The position numbers were made by a program, and so were the translations under genes. Of a stretch of 53,974 nucleotides of DNA, positions 46,892-53,974 are shown one piece after another. The stretch covers positions 1-53,974 of the forward strand of contig PNJK01000018.1 of assembly GCA_013821825.1 (NCBI GenBank), given 5' to 3'. Below the pieces are notes generated by a model. It did no database searches and had not been told where the DNA came from. It saw nothing but the letters and a program-made list of their open reading frames with translations. This DNA comes from Rhodobacter sp. Lineage in GTDB: Bacteria > Pseudomonadota > Alphaproteobacteria > Rhodobacterales > Rhodobacteraceae. Position 1 is the first letter of the stretch. The number at the start of each line of letters is the position of its first letter.

Positions 46892-47599
46892 ATGCGTTTC
46901 CCCCTGATTGCCGCCCTGGTGCTTTTGCTTGGCGGCTGCGTCACGACCTTTCCGGCCCCGCCCGATGCGGCCCCTGCGCAACCCTCTGGCCAGCAGCCCG
47001 CGCACACGGCGGCGCTGACCTTCCTTCAGGTCGTAGCCGCGGTCGAGCCGGTGGCGGAAGATGTCTGCCGCAGGCGCGGTGTGGCACGGACCTGCGATTT
47101 CCGCATCGTGGTCGATGATCGCCCCGGCCAACCGCCGAACGCATTCCAGACCGTGGACAGCAGGGGGCGGCCGGTGGTCGGCTTCACGCTGGCCCTGATC
47201 GCCGATGCGCGCAATGCCGACGAACTGGCCTTCGTGCTGGGCCACGAGGCGGCGCACCATATCGCCGGCCACATCCCTCGCCGGCATGATCAGGCGAAGG
47301 CCGGCGCGCTTCTGGCCGGGGTTCTGGCGCAGGTGAACGGGCTTTCCCCCGAGGAGGTGCGCGAAGCCCAGAATCTGGGGGCAGAGGTTGCCGCCCGGAG
47401 CTATTCCAAGGAATTCGAGCTGGAGGCGGATGCCCTTGGCGCCGAAATCGCGTTGATCGCGGGCTACGATCCGATCCTTGGCACGGGCTTTTTCGATCGC
47501 CTGCCTGACCCCGGCGACCGCTTCCTTGGCAGCCACCCGCCGAACGCACAGCGCAAGGCGCAGGTCGTCGCGACCGTGCGGCGGCTGCGCGGCGGTTGA
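46892..47599 (+). CDS. M48-family metallopeptidase lipoprotein
   Basis: The 235-residue protein has a lipoprotein signal with lipobox LLGGC (Cys at residue 16), so it should sit in the outer or inner membrane facing the periplasm. The zinc motif is HEAAHH in VLGHEAAHHIAGH, and the third ligand Glu is in FELEADALGAE. It ends FLGSHPPNAQRKAQ, typical of BepA/LoiP-like proteases that act in envelope quality control. Confidence 0.9.
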   Translation: MRFPLIAALVLLLGGCVTTFPAPPDAAPAQPSGQQPAHTAALTFLQVVAAVEPVAEDVCRRRGVARTCDFRIVVDDRPGQPPNAFQTVDSRGRPVVGFTLALIADARNADELAFVLGHEAAHHIAGHIPRRHDQAKAGALLAGVLAQVNGLSPEEVREAQNLGAEVAARSYSKEFELEADALGAEIALIAGYDPILGTGFFDRLPDPGDRFLGSHPPNAQRKAQVVATVRRLRGG

Positions 47600-47666
47600 T
47601 CTGGGTCAAGGCAGGCATCTTCGCGCGAAGGCAGATTTATAGCTGGATGACCAGGAGGTCTTGGCG

Positions 47667-47918
47667 ATGTTCGGATATCCGGAAGCACCAAAGGCCTGGT
47701 GGCTGACCCGGGGCATGGCGCGGATCAGCGGGGTGAACCTGCCGCGCGCCGTGGTCGAGGGCTGGCTCCAGCGCGAGGAACTTGAAGACCTTATCGCCCG
47801 CTGCGCCTCCTGTCGGCGCAAGGCGGATTGCGAGGCCTGGCTGATGCGGTCAGGTCCGGCGCAGACCATGCCGGACTTCTGCCCGAACAAGCCCGGGATC
47901 GAGGCACTGGTCGCCTGA
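47667..47918 (+). CDS. DUF6455-family small protein
   Basis: The 83-residue protein starts at the ATG with AGGAGG upstream. The C-terminal Cys pattern CASCRRKADCEAWL and PDFCPNK suggests metal or redox binding. It is a group-typical family of unknown function. Confidence 0.78.
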   Translation: MFGYPEAPKAWWLTRGMARISGVNLPRAVVEGWLQREELEDLIARCASCRRKADCEAWLMRSGPAQTMPDFCPNKPGIEALVA

Positions 47919-47943
47919 CCCCGGATCGCCTGGCTTGGCCCTG

Positions 47944-48312
47944 ATGATCGTTCTGGAAGACATCCTGCGTGACCGGGGCTCGCGTTACGCAGCCTCTTTC
48001 GGCGAGGTCCGTGACCGCGCCGCCATCGACAGCTTTCTGTCCGGGCTGCGCAGCCGCCGCAAGTTCGCCCGCGCCACGCACCACAGCTGGGCCGCGATCC
48101 TGTCCGACGGCGGCCCGCTGAAAGCCGATGACGGCGAGGCAGGGGCAGGCGCGGTGATCCTGAAGATGCTGGAACGTGAAGGCCTGACCGACCGCATCAT
48201 CGTGGTCACCCGCTGGTATGGCGGGGTGCATCTGGGCGGCGACCGTTTCGCCAATGTCGTCACCTGCACCCGGGCCGCCCTGACCGCGCTGCGCGCCGGG
48301 CCAGGCGATTGA
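47944..48312 (+). CDS. YigZ/Impact-family protein (UPF0029 N-terminal domain)
   Basis: The 122-residue protein has the Impact signature: RGSRYAASFGEV, ATHHSWAAILSDGG, DDGEAGAGAVILKMLE and VVTRWYGGVHLGGDRF. It is the single-domain form without the C-terminal ferredoxin-like domain of E. coli YigZ. The ATG at 47944 is preferred to a TTG at 47935. The fold resembles ribosomal S5 domain 2; its cellular role is unclear. Confidence 0.85.
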   Translation: MIVLEDILRDRGSRYAASFGEVRDRAAIDSFLSGLRSRRKFARATHHSWAAILSDGGPLKADDGEAGAGAVILKMLEREGLTDRIIVVTRWYGGVHLGGDRFANVVTCTRAALTALRAGPGD

Positions 48313-48313
48313 T

Positions 48314-48328
48314 ATTCCAGATTGGAAT
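48314..48328. promoter_or_regulatory. Dyad ATTCCA-GAT-TGGAAT upstream of the small oxidase-like gene
   Basis: Perfect 6-base arms with a 3-base centre lie about 86-100 bases before the start at 48414, in an AT-rich stretch. Placement fits an operator or activator site; the regulator is unknown. Confidence 0.3.
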
Positions 48329-48413
48329 GTTTGCGTGAAATATATCCGAAACGCCGCCGATTTGCTAATCTGGCTATGCGGGCGAATAGACCCGTTAATC
48401 CCAAGGGACGGAC

Positions 48414-48788
48414 ATGAACATCTCACGCAGCTTTCTGATTGCCGGCTCGGTCTATCTGATCGTCGGCATCCTGTTCGGTGCCTATATGGGCGGAAGCGGT
48501 GACAGCACGCTTACGCCGGTCCATGCCCATATCAACCTTCTGGGCTTCACGCTGATGACTCTTTTCGGCCTGGCCTACCGGCTGATCCCCGGTCTGGACG
48601 AGGGGCTTCTGCCCCGCCTGCACTTCTGGCTGCATCAGGTCGGCGTGCTGCTTCTGCTGCTTGGATTGTGGCTGATGATTACCGGCAAGGTTGCCGAGAC
48701 TACCATCGGCCCGGTTTTCCCGGTTCTTGAAGGAGCAATCCTTCTGGGTGTGGTTCTGTGGCTGGTGAACCTGGTGCGCCGCGCGTAA
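48414..48788 (+). CDS. Small heme-copper oxidase subunit I-like membrane protein
   Basis: The 124-residue protein has four membrane segments. HAHINLLGF and LHFWLHQVG resemble the His-bearing helices of heme-copper oxidase subunit I, but the protein is only about a quarter of that length and lacks the full metal sites. Similar mini-proteins occur in alphaproteobacteria; a heme-binding or quinol-related role is conjecture. AAGGGACGGAC precedes the ATG. Confidence 0.7.
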   Translation: MNISRSFLIAGSVYLIVGILFGAYMGGSGDSTLTPVHAHINLLGFTLMTLFGLAYRLIPGLDEGLLPRLHFWLHQVGVLLLLLGLWLMITGKVAETTIGPVFPVLEGAILLGVVLWLVNLVRRA

Positions 48789-48877
48789 GGCACGGCCGAC
48801 AAATCGAAAGCCCTGGACACTCGACGCGTCCCTTGTCCGGGGCTACCCTTTCCACCGGGAGGAGGGGGAGAGGGACA

Positions 48878-49240
48878 ATGCGCAACTTGCTTGCCGCCGA
48901 GGCGAAGCGGCTGGCCAATACGGTGATCTGGTCCTGGGACGGCTTTCGCGCCGCCTGGGCCACGGAAAAGACCCGGCGGCAATGGACGCTCGCCAATGTC
49001 CTCTCCGCCATGCGGGCTTTTTCGCTGGATCTGACGCCGGCCGAACGCGCGCTCATCCTGGCGCTGGGGTTGCTAATCCTGGCAGCCGAACTGATCAACA
49101 CCGCGATTGAAGAGGTGGTTGACCACATCTTGCCCGGCCCAGACCCTCGGTCCAAGAAGGCCAAGGACTGCGGGTCCGCCTGCGTGGCGCTGACGGCCAT
49201 CGCGGCGGGGGTGGCCTGGGTCGTGGTGCTGGTGGGGTAG
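48878..49240 (+). CDS. dgkA: Diacylglycerol kinase (DgkA type)
   Basis: The 120-residue integral membrane kinase has RLANTVIWSWDGFRAAWATE, LILAAELINTAIEEVVDHIL (the catalytic Glu block) and the third membrane segment at the C-terminus. It phosphorylates diacylglycerol in lipid recycling. The ATG at 48878 follows GGAGGAGGGGGAGAGGG, which decides the start. Confidence 0.93.
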   Translation: MRNLLAAEAKRLANTVIWSWDGFRAAWATEKTRRQWTLANVLSAMRAFSLDLTPAERALILALGLLILAAELINTAIEEVVDHILPGPDPRSKKAKDCGSACVALTAIAAGVAWVVVLVG

Positions 49241-49274
49241 GCGGGGCCGCCGCCGCATCCGCTGCCGGGGCTGA

Positions 49275-50669
49275 TCAGACCTGCCGCCCCCACAGGTCAT
49301 ACTCCCCGGCCTCGTCCACCATCACCTTGACGATGTCGCCGGGGGCGAGCCCCTCGAAGCCCTCATCGATGAAAAGGTTGCCGTCAATTTCCGGAGCATC
49401 GGCCTTGGTGCGGCAGGTGGCGCCGTCCTCGTCGACTTCATCGACGATCACCTCCAGCACTTTTCCAACCTTTGCGGCCAGTTTCGCCTCGGAAATGGCC
49501 TGGGCCTTTTCCATAAAGCGATCAAAGCGGTCCTGCTTGACCTCAGCCGGCACATGATCGGGCAGCGCATTCGACCGCGCCCCGGCGACGTTTTCGTATT
49601 GGAAGCAGCCGACGCGGTCCAGTTGCGCCTCGTCCAGCCAGTCCAGCAGGGTCTGGAACTCGGCCTCGGTCTCGCCGGGATAGCCGACGATGAAGGTCGA
49701 GCGCAGCGTGAGGTCGGGGCAGACCGACCGCCAGGCGGCGATCTCGTCCAGCGTCCTTGCCGCCGCCGCCGGGCGCGCCATGCGGCGCAGGACATCCGGG
49801 TGGGCGTGCTGGAACGGGATGTCGAGATAGGGCAGAACCAGCCCGCCAGAGTCAGAATGGGCCGCCATCAGCGGGATCAGCTGGCGGACATGCGGGTAGG
49901 GGTAGACATAGTGCAGCCGCACCCAGGCGCCAAGCTTGCCCAGTTCGCGGGCGAGGTCGGTGATGTGGGACCGCACTTCGCCGCCCTTCCAGGGCGACAG
50001 GTCGTGCTTGCGGTCTACCCCATAGGCAGAGGTGTCCTGGGAAATCACCAGCAATTCCTTCACCCCGGCCTCGACAAGCTTTTCCGCCTCGCGCAGCACG
50101 GCATGGGCGGGGCGGCTGACCAGCTTGCCGCGCATGTCGGGGATGATGCAGAACTTGCAGGCGTGGTTGCAGCCTTCGGAGATCTTCAGATAGCTGTAGT
50201 GGCGCGGCGTCAGGGAAACCCCGGTCGCGGGCAGAAGGTCGATGAACGGATCCGGCGAGGGGGGCACAGCGCCGTGGACGGCGTCCAGCACCGCCTCGTA
50301 CTGGTGCGGGCCGGTCACCGCCAGAACCTTCGGATGCGCGCCGGTGATATACTCCGGTTCCGCCCCAAGGCAGCCGGTCACGATCACCCGGCCGTTTTCG
50401 GCCAGCGCCTCGCCGATCGCCTCAAGGCTTTCGGCCTTGGCGCTGTCCAGAAACCCGCAGGTGTTCACGATCACCGCATCGGCGCCCTTGTAGTCGGGAC
50501 TGATCGCATAGCCCTCGGCCCGAAGCCGGGTCAGGATGCGTTCGCTGTCGACCAGCGCTTTCGGGCAGCCAAGCGACACCATGCCGATGGTCGGCTGACC
50601 GGCACGACGTGTATCGGGGACCAGCGCGCGGGCAAGGTCGGGGCGAAGGAGGGGCGGGTTTTCGGACAT
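49275..50669 (-). CDS. rimO: Ribosomal protein uS12 methylthiotransferase
   Basis: The 464-residue radical-SAM enzyme has an N-terminal UPF0004 domain with a [4Fe-4S] cluster ([35 protein letters not shown]), the radical-SAM CxxxCxxC in [15 protein letters not shown] and a C-terminal TRAM domain. It adds a methylthio group to an aspartate of ribosomal protein S12. It starts at the ATG 50667-50669 ([11 protein letters not shown]); the frame is open upstream only as a shadow of the AsmA gene. Confidence 0.95.
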   Translation of the reverse strand: MSENPPLLRPDLARALVPDTRRAGQPTIGMVSLGCPKALVDSERILTRLRAEGYAISPDYKGADAVIVNTCGFLDSAKAESLEAIGEALAENGRVIVTGCLGAEPEYITGAHPKVLAVTGPHQYEAVLDAVHGAVPPSPDPFIDLLPATGVSLTPRHYSYLKISEGCNHACKFCIIPDMRGKLVSRPAHAVLREAEKLVEAGVKELLVISQDTSAYGVDRKHDLSPWKGGEVRSHITDLARELGKLGAWVRLHYVYPYPHVRQLIPLMAAHSDSGGLVLPYLDIPFQHAHPDVLRRMARPAAAARTLDEIAAWRSVCPDLTLRSTFIVGYPGETEAEFQTLLDWLDEAQLDRVGCFQYENVAGARSNALPDHVPAEVKQDRFDRFMEKAQAISEAKLAAKVGKVLEVIVDEVDEDGATCRTKADAPEIDGNLFIDEGFEGLAPGDIVKVMVDEAGEYDLWGRQV

Positions 50670-50810
50670 TCCCGCCCTATACAGGCCCCGGGCGCGGCTG
50701 GGAAGGGGCGCGCCAATCGGCCATTTGATGCCACGGAGGGCGGGTTGACTTGCGACACCGGGGGGTGCGGCATAGACTCGGGCCAACGCCATGATTTGCC
50801 GGGGGATTGC

Positions 50811-52820
50811 ATGCGCTGGATCATCGGTTTTGCGGTGGGGCTGGCGGTTCTGGTCCTGCTGGCCCTTGGACTTCTGGCGATGGTGCCCGCCGATCGGGTG
50901 GCCAGCGTCGTCTCGGACCAGTTCCAGGGCATGACCGGCCGCAAGCTTGATCTCCAGGGCGAGGTCAAACCGCGCCTCTGGCCCAATCTGGGGGTGAGCA
51001 CCGGCCCTGTCAGCATTGCAAACGCCGATTGGGCGGAAGGCGAGGCGCCGCTCTTCAAGGCCGAAGGTCTGGTCATCGACATCAACCTCGGCGCGCTTCT
51101 GGGGGGCGAGGTGAAGATTCTTGGCCTTTCTGCCGATGCGCCGGAGATCAATCTGGAACGCGCCGCCGACGGGCGCGAGAACTGGGATTTCGGCGCAGGC
51201 GCGACGGGTGCCAATGCTGGCGTCGTTCCCGCCGCCGCCACTGCATTCACGCTGGACGAGGGCCGGATCACCGGCGGCAGCATCCGCTTTGCCGACCGTC
51301 AGTCGGGCCGGGTCTTCGCGCTGGATGATGTCGACGGAACCCTGTCGATCCCGGATTACTCGGGCCCGTTCACCTTGTCGGCTACCGGCCTTTCCGGCGG
51401 CGAGCCAGTGACGCTGGACCTGTCGGGCGGGGTCTATTCCGCTTTCGCAGGCGGCCGCGTGGTGCCCCTTGCTGCCCGCTTCACCACAGGCGGCTCCACG
51501 GTGTCCTTCGACGGGCGCGGCGGCTTTGCGCCCCTTGCCGCCGAAGGCGCGCTGGAGGCCGACCTTTCCGACCTGCCCGCGCTTGGCGCTCTGATCGGGT
51601 CGGCTCTTGGCGAACCCGGCCCTGGCCTTGGCAAGGACCGGCTCGCACTGTCGGGGCAGCTGACGCTGGATGGCTCGGGGACCGCATTCCTTCGCGGGGC
51701 GAAGATCGTGGCCGATGACAATACGCTGACCGGCGATCTGGACCTGCGGCCGGGCGAGGCGCGACCGAAGCTCTTGGCGCAACTGGTGGCGGGACCGATC
51801 AGGATCGGCACTGGACCGCAGGGCGGGATGGGCGGCGGCACCGCGGGCGGCATGCGGGCCGAGGGCTGGCCCGAAGGCGTGATCGACGTATCCGGCCTTT
51901 GGGCGATGGATGCCGAGGTGACTCTGGCCGCCCCGTCGCTTGACCTCGGGGTGCTGCGCCTTGGCGAGACCCGCGTCCTGATCACGCTGGACCGGGCCCG
52001 CGCGGTGACCAGCATCCGCCAGATGGCGGCCTATGGCGGTCAGATCGGCGGCGAGTTCGTGGTGAACGGGCGTGGCGGGCTGTCGGTCGGCGGCAAGCTG
52101 GTCTTCGCCGGTCTCGACATGCAGGCATTGCTCAAAGACCTTGCGGGCTATGACCGGCTGGTGTCGACCGGCGATCTTGACCTGCAATTCCTGGGCATCG
52201 GCGATTCGGTTGCCGCCATCATGCAGGGGCTGAAGGGCGAAGGTGCGCTGGAACTGGGGCAGGGCGAGCTGCGCGGTCTGGACATCGCCGGAATGCTGCG
52301 GACGCTGGATCCGGGTTTCGTGGGCGAGGGGCAGAAGACCGTCTTCGAAGGGCTGGCAGGCACTTTCGCCATCGACGAAGGCGTGCTGTCGAACAGCGAC
52401 CTGAAGCTGATCGCCCCCTACATGACTGCCTCGGGCGCGGGTCAGGTGGACCTTGGCCGCCGCACGCTGGATTACCGCATCCGCCCCACGGCCCTTGCGG
52501 CCGAGGACGGCACCGGGGGCGTGATGGTCCCGCTGCTGATCACCGGGCCCTGGGCCGAACCCCGCTTCCGGCTGGACCTTGAAGGCATCGCCCGCGAAAA
52601 GATGGAGGCCGAGGCCAAAGCCGCCGAGGCGCGCGTCAAAGAGGTCGCGAAGGCTGCCGAAGCCGCAGCCAAGGCGGAACTGGAACAGCGGCTGAAGGAA
52701 GAGCTTGGCGCCGAGGTCACGCCCGAGGAATCCCTTGGCGATGCAGCCGCAAAGGGCGCCGAAGAGGCGCTGGAAGAAGAGGCCCGCAAGGCGCTTGAGG
52801 CAATCCTTGGCGGGGACTGA
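50811..52820 (+). CDS. AsmA-family protein
   Basis: The 669-residue protein has one N-terminal membrane segment ([20 protein letters not shown]), then the AsmA N-domain [20 protein letters not shown] and [21 protein letters not shown] long beta-rich repeat body follows, then the AsmA C-domain [20 protein letters not shown]. The last 80 residues are a charged Ala/Glu/Lys coiled coil. AsmA-like proteins bridge the envelope and are linked to lipid transport and outer-membrane assembly. Confidence 0.9.
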   Translation: MRWIIGFAVGLAVLVLLALGLLAMVPADRVASVVSDQFQGMTGRKLDLQGEVKPRLWPNLGVSTGPVSIANADWAEGEAPLFKAEGLVIDINLGALLGGEVKILGLSADAPEINLERAADGRENWDFGAGATGANAGVVPAAATAFTLDEGRITGGSIRFADRQSGRVFALDDVDGTLSIPDYSGPFTLSATGLSGGEPVTLDLSGGVYSAFAGGRVVPLAARFTTGGSTVSFDGRGGFAPLAAEGALEADLSDLPALGALIGSALGEPGPGLGKDRLALSGQLTLDGSGTAFLRGAKIVADDNTLTGDLDLRPGEARPKLLAQLVAGPIRIGTGPQGGMGGGTAGGMRAEGWPEGVIDVSGLWAMDAEVTLAAPSLDLGVLRLGETRVLITLDRARAVTSIRQMAAYGGQIGGEFVVNGRGGLSVGGKLVFAGLDMQALLKDLAGYDRLVSTGDLDLQFLGIGDSVAAIMQGLKGEGALELGQGELRGLDIAGMLRTLDPGFVGEGQKTVFEGLAGTFAIDEGVLSNSDLKLIAPYMTASGAGQVDLGRRTLDYRIRPTALAAEDGTGGVMVPLLITGPWAEPRFRLDLEGIAREKMEAEAKAAEARVKEVAKAAEAAAKAELEQRLKEELGAEVTPEESLGDAAAKGAEEALEEEARKALEAILGGD

Positions 52821-52835
52821 CCGGACGGGCAGGGA

Positions 52836-53758
52836 CCGCCTGGCGCAGCGCGCTTAACAGGTTGGCGTGATCGTCGGTCCAGAACGGGACGCTCGGCTCG
52901 GGCAGGGGCACTCAGCGCGGGTCCTGCCCGATCTCGGCCAGCAGTTGCGCGCCATGGATCGTGGTTCCGTTGGAATAGCGGCGCAATTCCTCACCGTCCT
53001 TGACGATGTGCGGCCCGAAGGAACTGCGGTCCTCCAGCACGGTCGCCACGCGCCCGAACTCGCCCCAGATGCCAATGACGAAGACCGTCGCCACCACCGT
53101 GACAAGCCGCTGCCGGTAAAGTGTGACATAGGCAACGGCCAGCGACGCGAGGGTCCCGATCCCCCGCCATTCCGCCGACAGCCCGGTCTGAAACGGCAGG
53201 AAGCCCGGCATAGGCAGCAGCTGCACCGGCGTCAGCACCAACCCCAGCGCCAGTTCGTGCGGCAGGTTCCGGCTGCGCTCGGCCAGCAGCAAGAGCACGG
53301 CCAGGGCAACTGTTACCGGGTATTCGGACGGCCGGTCGAAGGCCAGCGGCGCCACGATCGAGTTGAAGACCCCGCCCAGCGCCCCGCCGATCGACATGGT
53401 CAGGTAGAAGACGGTCAGATGCCGGGCATCGGGCCGCGCATCGAACAGCAGCCGGTGCGTCGCCGGCCCCAACAGCAGCATCGGCCCCAGGATCACGAAG
53501 CCCACCGACCAGAGGACCGAGATGGCAGTGACGCCGAACAGCGGCTCGGCCACCAGCGCAAAGGCCAGAAGCGCGACCAGCGATCCAAGGTTGCTTGCCG
53601 CATAAAGGAAATGGGGGTCATCGGCGCTTGGCCCTCCGCTGCGCCGGTACCAGGACGAAGAACAACGGCAGCGCACTGGTGAAGATCGTGGCGGTGAACA
53701 GCAGGACCAGCACGCCGCGGCTTTGCCGCGACAGGATTACTTTGGCCGAATCCGTCAT
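52836..53758 (-). pseudogene. Fused MFS / spermidine-synthase-like protein, decayed
   Basis: The ATG at 53756-53758 gives MTDSAKVILSRQSRGVLVLL and FTATIFTSALPLFFVLVP, the first membrane helix, then shifts frame and stops at 53618. The other frame resumes RRSGGPSADDPHFLYAASNL and runs through several membrane helices (53676-52912) to GTTIHGAQLLAEIGQDPR and a stop. A C-terminal scrap [14 protein letters not shown] follows near 52850-52900. The helices between the first and the middle ones, and the spermidine-synthase catalytic domain, are missing. Confidence 0.7.
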
Positions 53759-53819
53759 GCGAAACACCGCCACCAGTGCCCGGTCAGGGGCAATGAAGAA
53801 GAATGTGGCAGAAGACGGA

Positions 53820-53841
53820 GCGCAAATCGCGCAATTTGCGC
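53820..53841 (-). terminator. Hairpin after the gcrA-like gene
   Basis: GCGCAAAT-CGCGCA-ATTTGCGC, 8-base perfect arms, lies 22 bases beyond the stop of the minus-strand gcrA-like gene. No clear U-run; a moderate terminator call. Confidence 0.4.
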
Positions 53842-53862
53842 GACCACCGCTGTTCGTGCTGC

Positions 53863-53974
53863 TCAGCGGCGGCGGTCGCGCCGTGCGCTCATCGGCTGGA
53901 AGGCCACGCCGACATGCGCCTCGCAATAGGGTTTGCCGGGCAGGCTGGGCAGGCCGCAGAACCAGAAATCATCC
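53863..53974 (-). CDS. GcrA-family cell-cycle regulator, C-terminal end
   Basis: The last 36 residues run DDFWFCGLPSLPGKPYCEAH and VGVAFQPMSARRDRRR to the TGA at 53863-53865. This is the closing segment of GcrA proteins, alphaproteobacterial sigma-70 cofactors that act at methylated promoters in cell-cycle control. The gene enters from the right edge; the start is outside the window. Confidence 0.8.
   Translation of the reverse strand, partial: DDFWFCGLPSLPGKPYCEAHVGVAFQPMSARRDRRR

Noticed and set aside
50670-52187. N-terminal extension of rimO
   Set aside because: Antisense to the AsmA gene; known RimO proteins start near the ATG at 50669.

Overview
The window reads as a chromosomal segment of a high-GC alphaproteobacterium of the Rhodobacter/Paracoccus group (Rhodobacteraceae). 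The basis is the codon use, a sox gene order resembling that described for Paracoccus pantotrophus (soxSR divergent from soxVWXYZABCDEF), a GcrA-type protein at the right edge, and several small families typical of the group (DUF1467, DUF6455, DUF6441). All calls come from reading translations; no database search was run.

Layout. 1-3475 (+) is a broken piece of a tailed-phage late operon: DUF2190 head protein, head-tail joining protein, DUF6441 protein with an amber codon, tail-terminator-like protein, tail tube. A cargo gene encoding an Abi-type HEPN domain fused to a CBS-like domain (1295-2365) sits inside it. The tail-tube gene is cut and joined in frame to the 3' end of merA (3326-3603), followed by a sliver of an IS6-type transposase (3676-3759). 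3749-5971 (-) is a monomeric isocitrate dehydrogenase. 5972-8842 is mostly debris (FCD/GntR regulator, ABC permease, YeeE/YedE remnant) around one intact membrane-anchored Ser/Thr kinase gene.

8843-21833 is the sulfur-oxidation island. On the minus strand, running from 19823 down to 8843, are soxV-W-X-Y-Z-A-B-C-D-E-F and a SoxH-like metallo-hydrolase. On the plus strand are soxS, soxR and a soxT-like YeeE transporter. SoxYZ carries the sulfur, SoxXA attaches it, SoxB hydrolyses the sulfate, SoxCD oxidises the sulfane, and SoxV/W/S supply reductant across the membrane. Two short AT-rich intergenic regions (18391-18503, 19824-19908) hold the likely SoxR-controlled promoters. 23011-28059 (+) is a second sulfur cluster: Crp-type regulator, DUF2892 protein, PmpA/PmpB-like YeeE pair, persulfide-dioxygenase-like MBL protein, a collapsed phosphatase/SQR fusion pseudogene and a SulP transporter.

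28133-31473 (+) is a creatininase-like / deaminase-like / FAD-oxidase operon of unknown substrate. 31474-32461 is an AT-richer insert with palindromes and a second HEPN-like gene. From 32551 onward it is mainly housekeeping: carB, pabB-pabC, aspS, a DUF1993 protein, a GNAT acetyltransferase, a response regulator, methylmalonyl-CoA epimerase, membrane proteins, nitroreductase, a DNA/RNA endonuclease, a deacetylase, an M48 lipoprotein, YigZ, DgkA, rimO, an AsmA protein, a decayed MFS/spermidine-synthase gene and the tail of a gcrA-like gene.

The strongest candidates for something new are the prophage-borne HEPN-CBS protein and, second, the HEPN-like protein at 31826-32461. Gene decay by internal deletion is a recurring theme (tail tube/merA, phosphatase/SQR, MFS/spermidine synthase).
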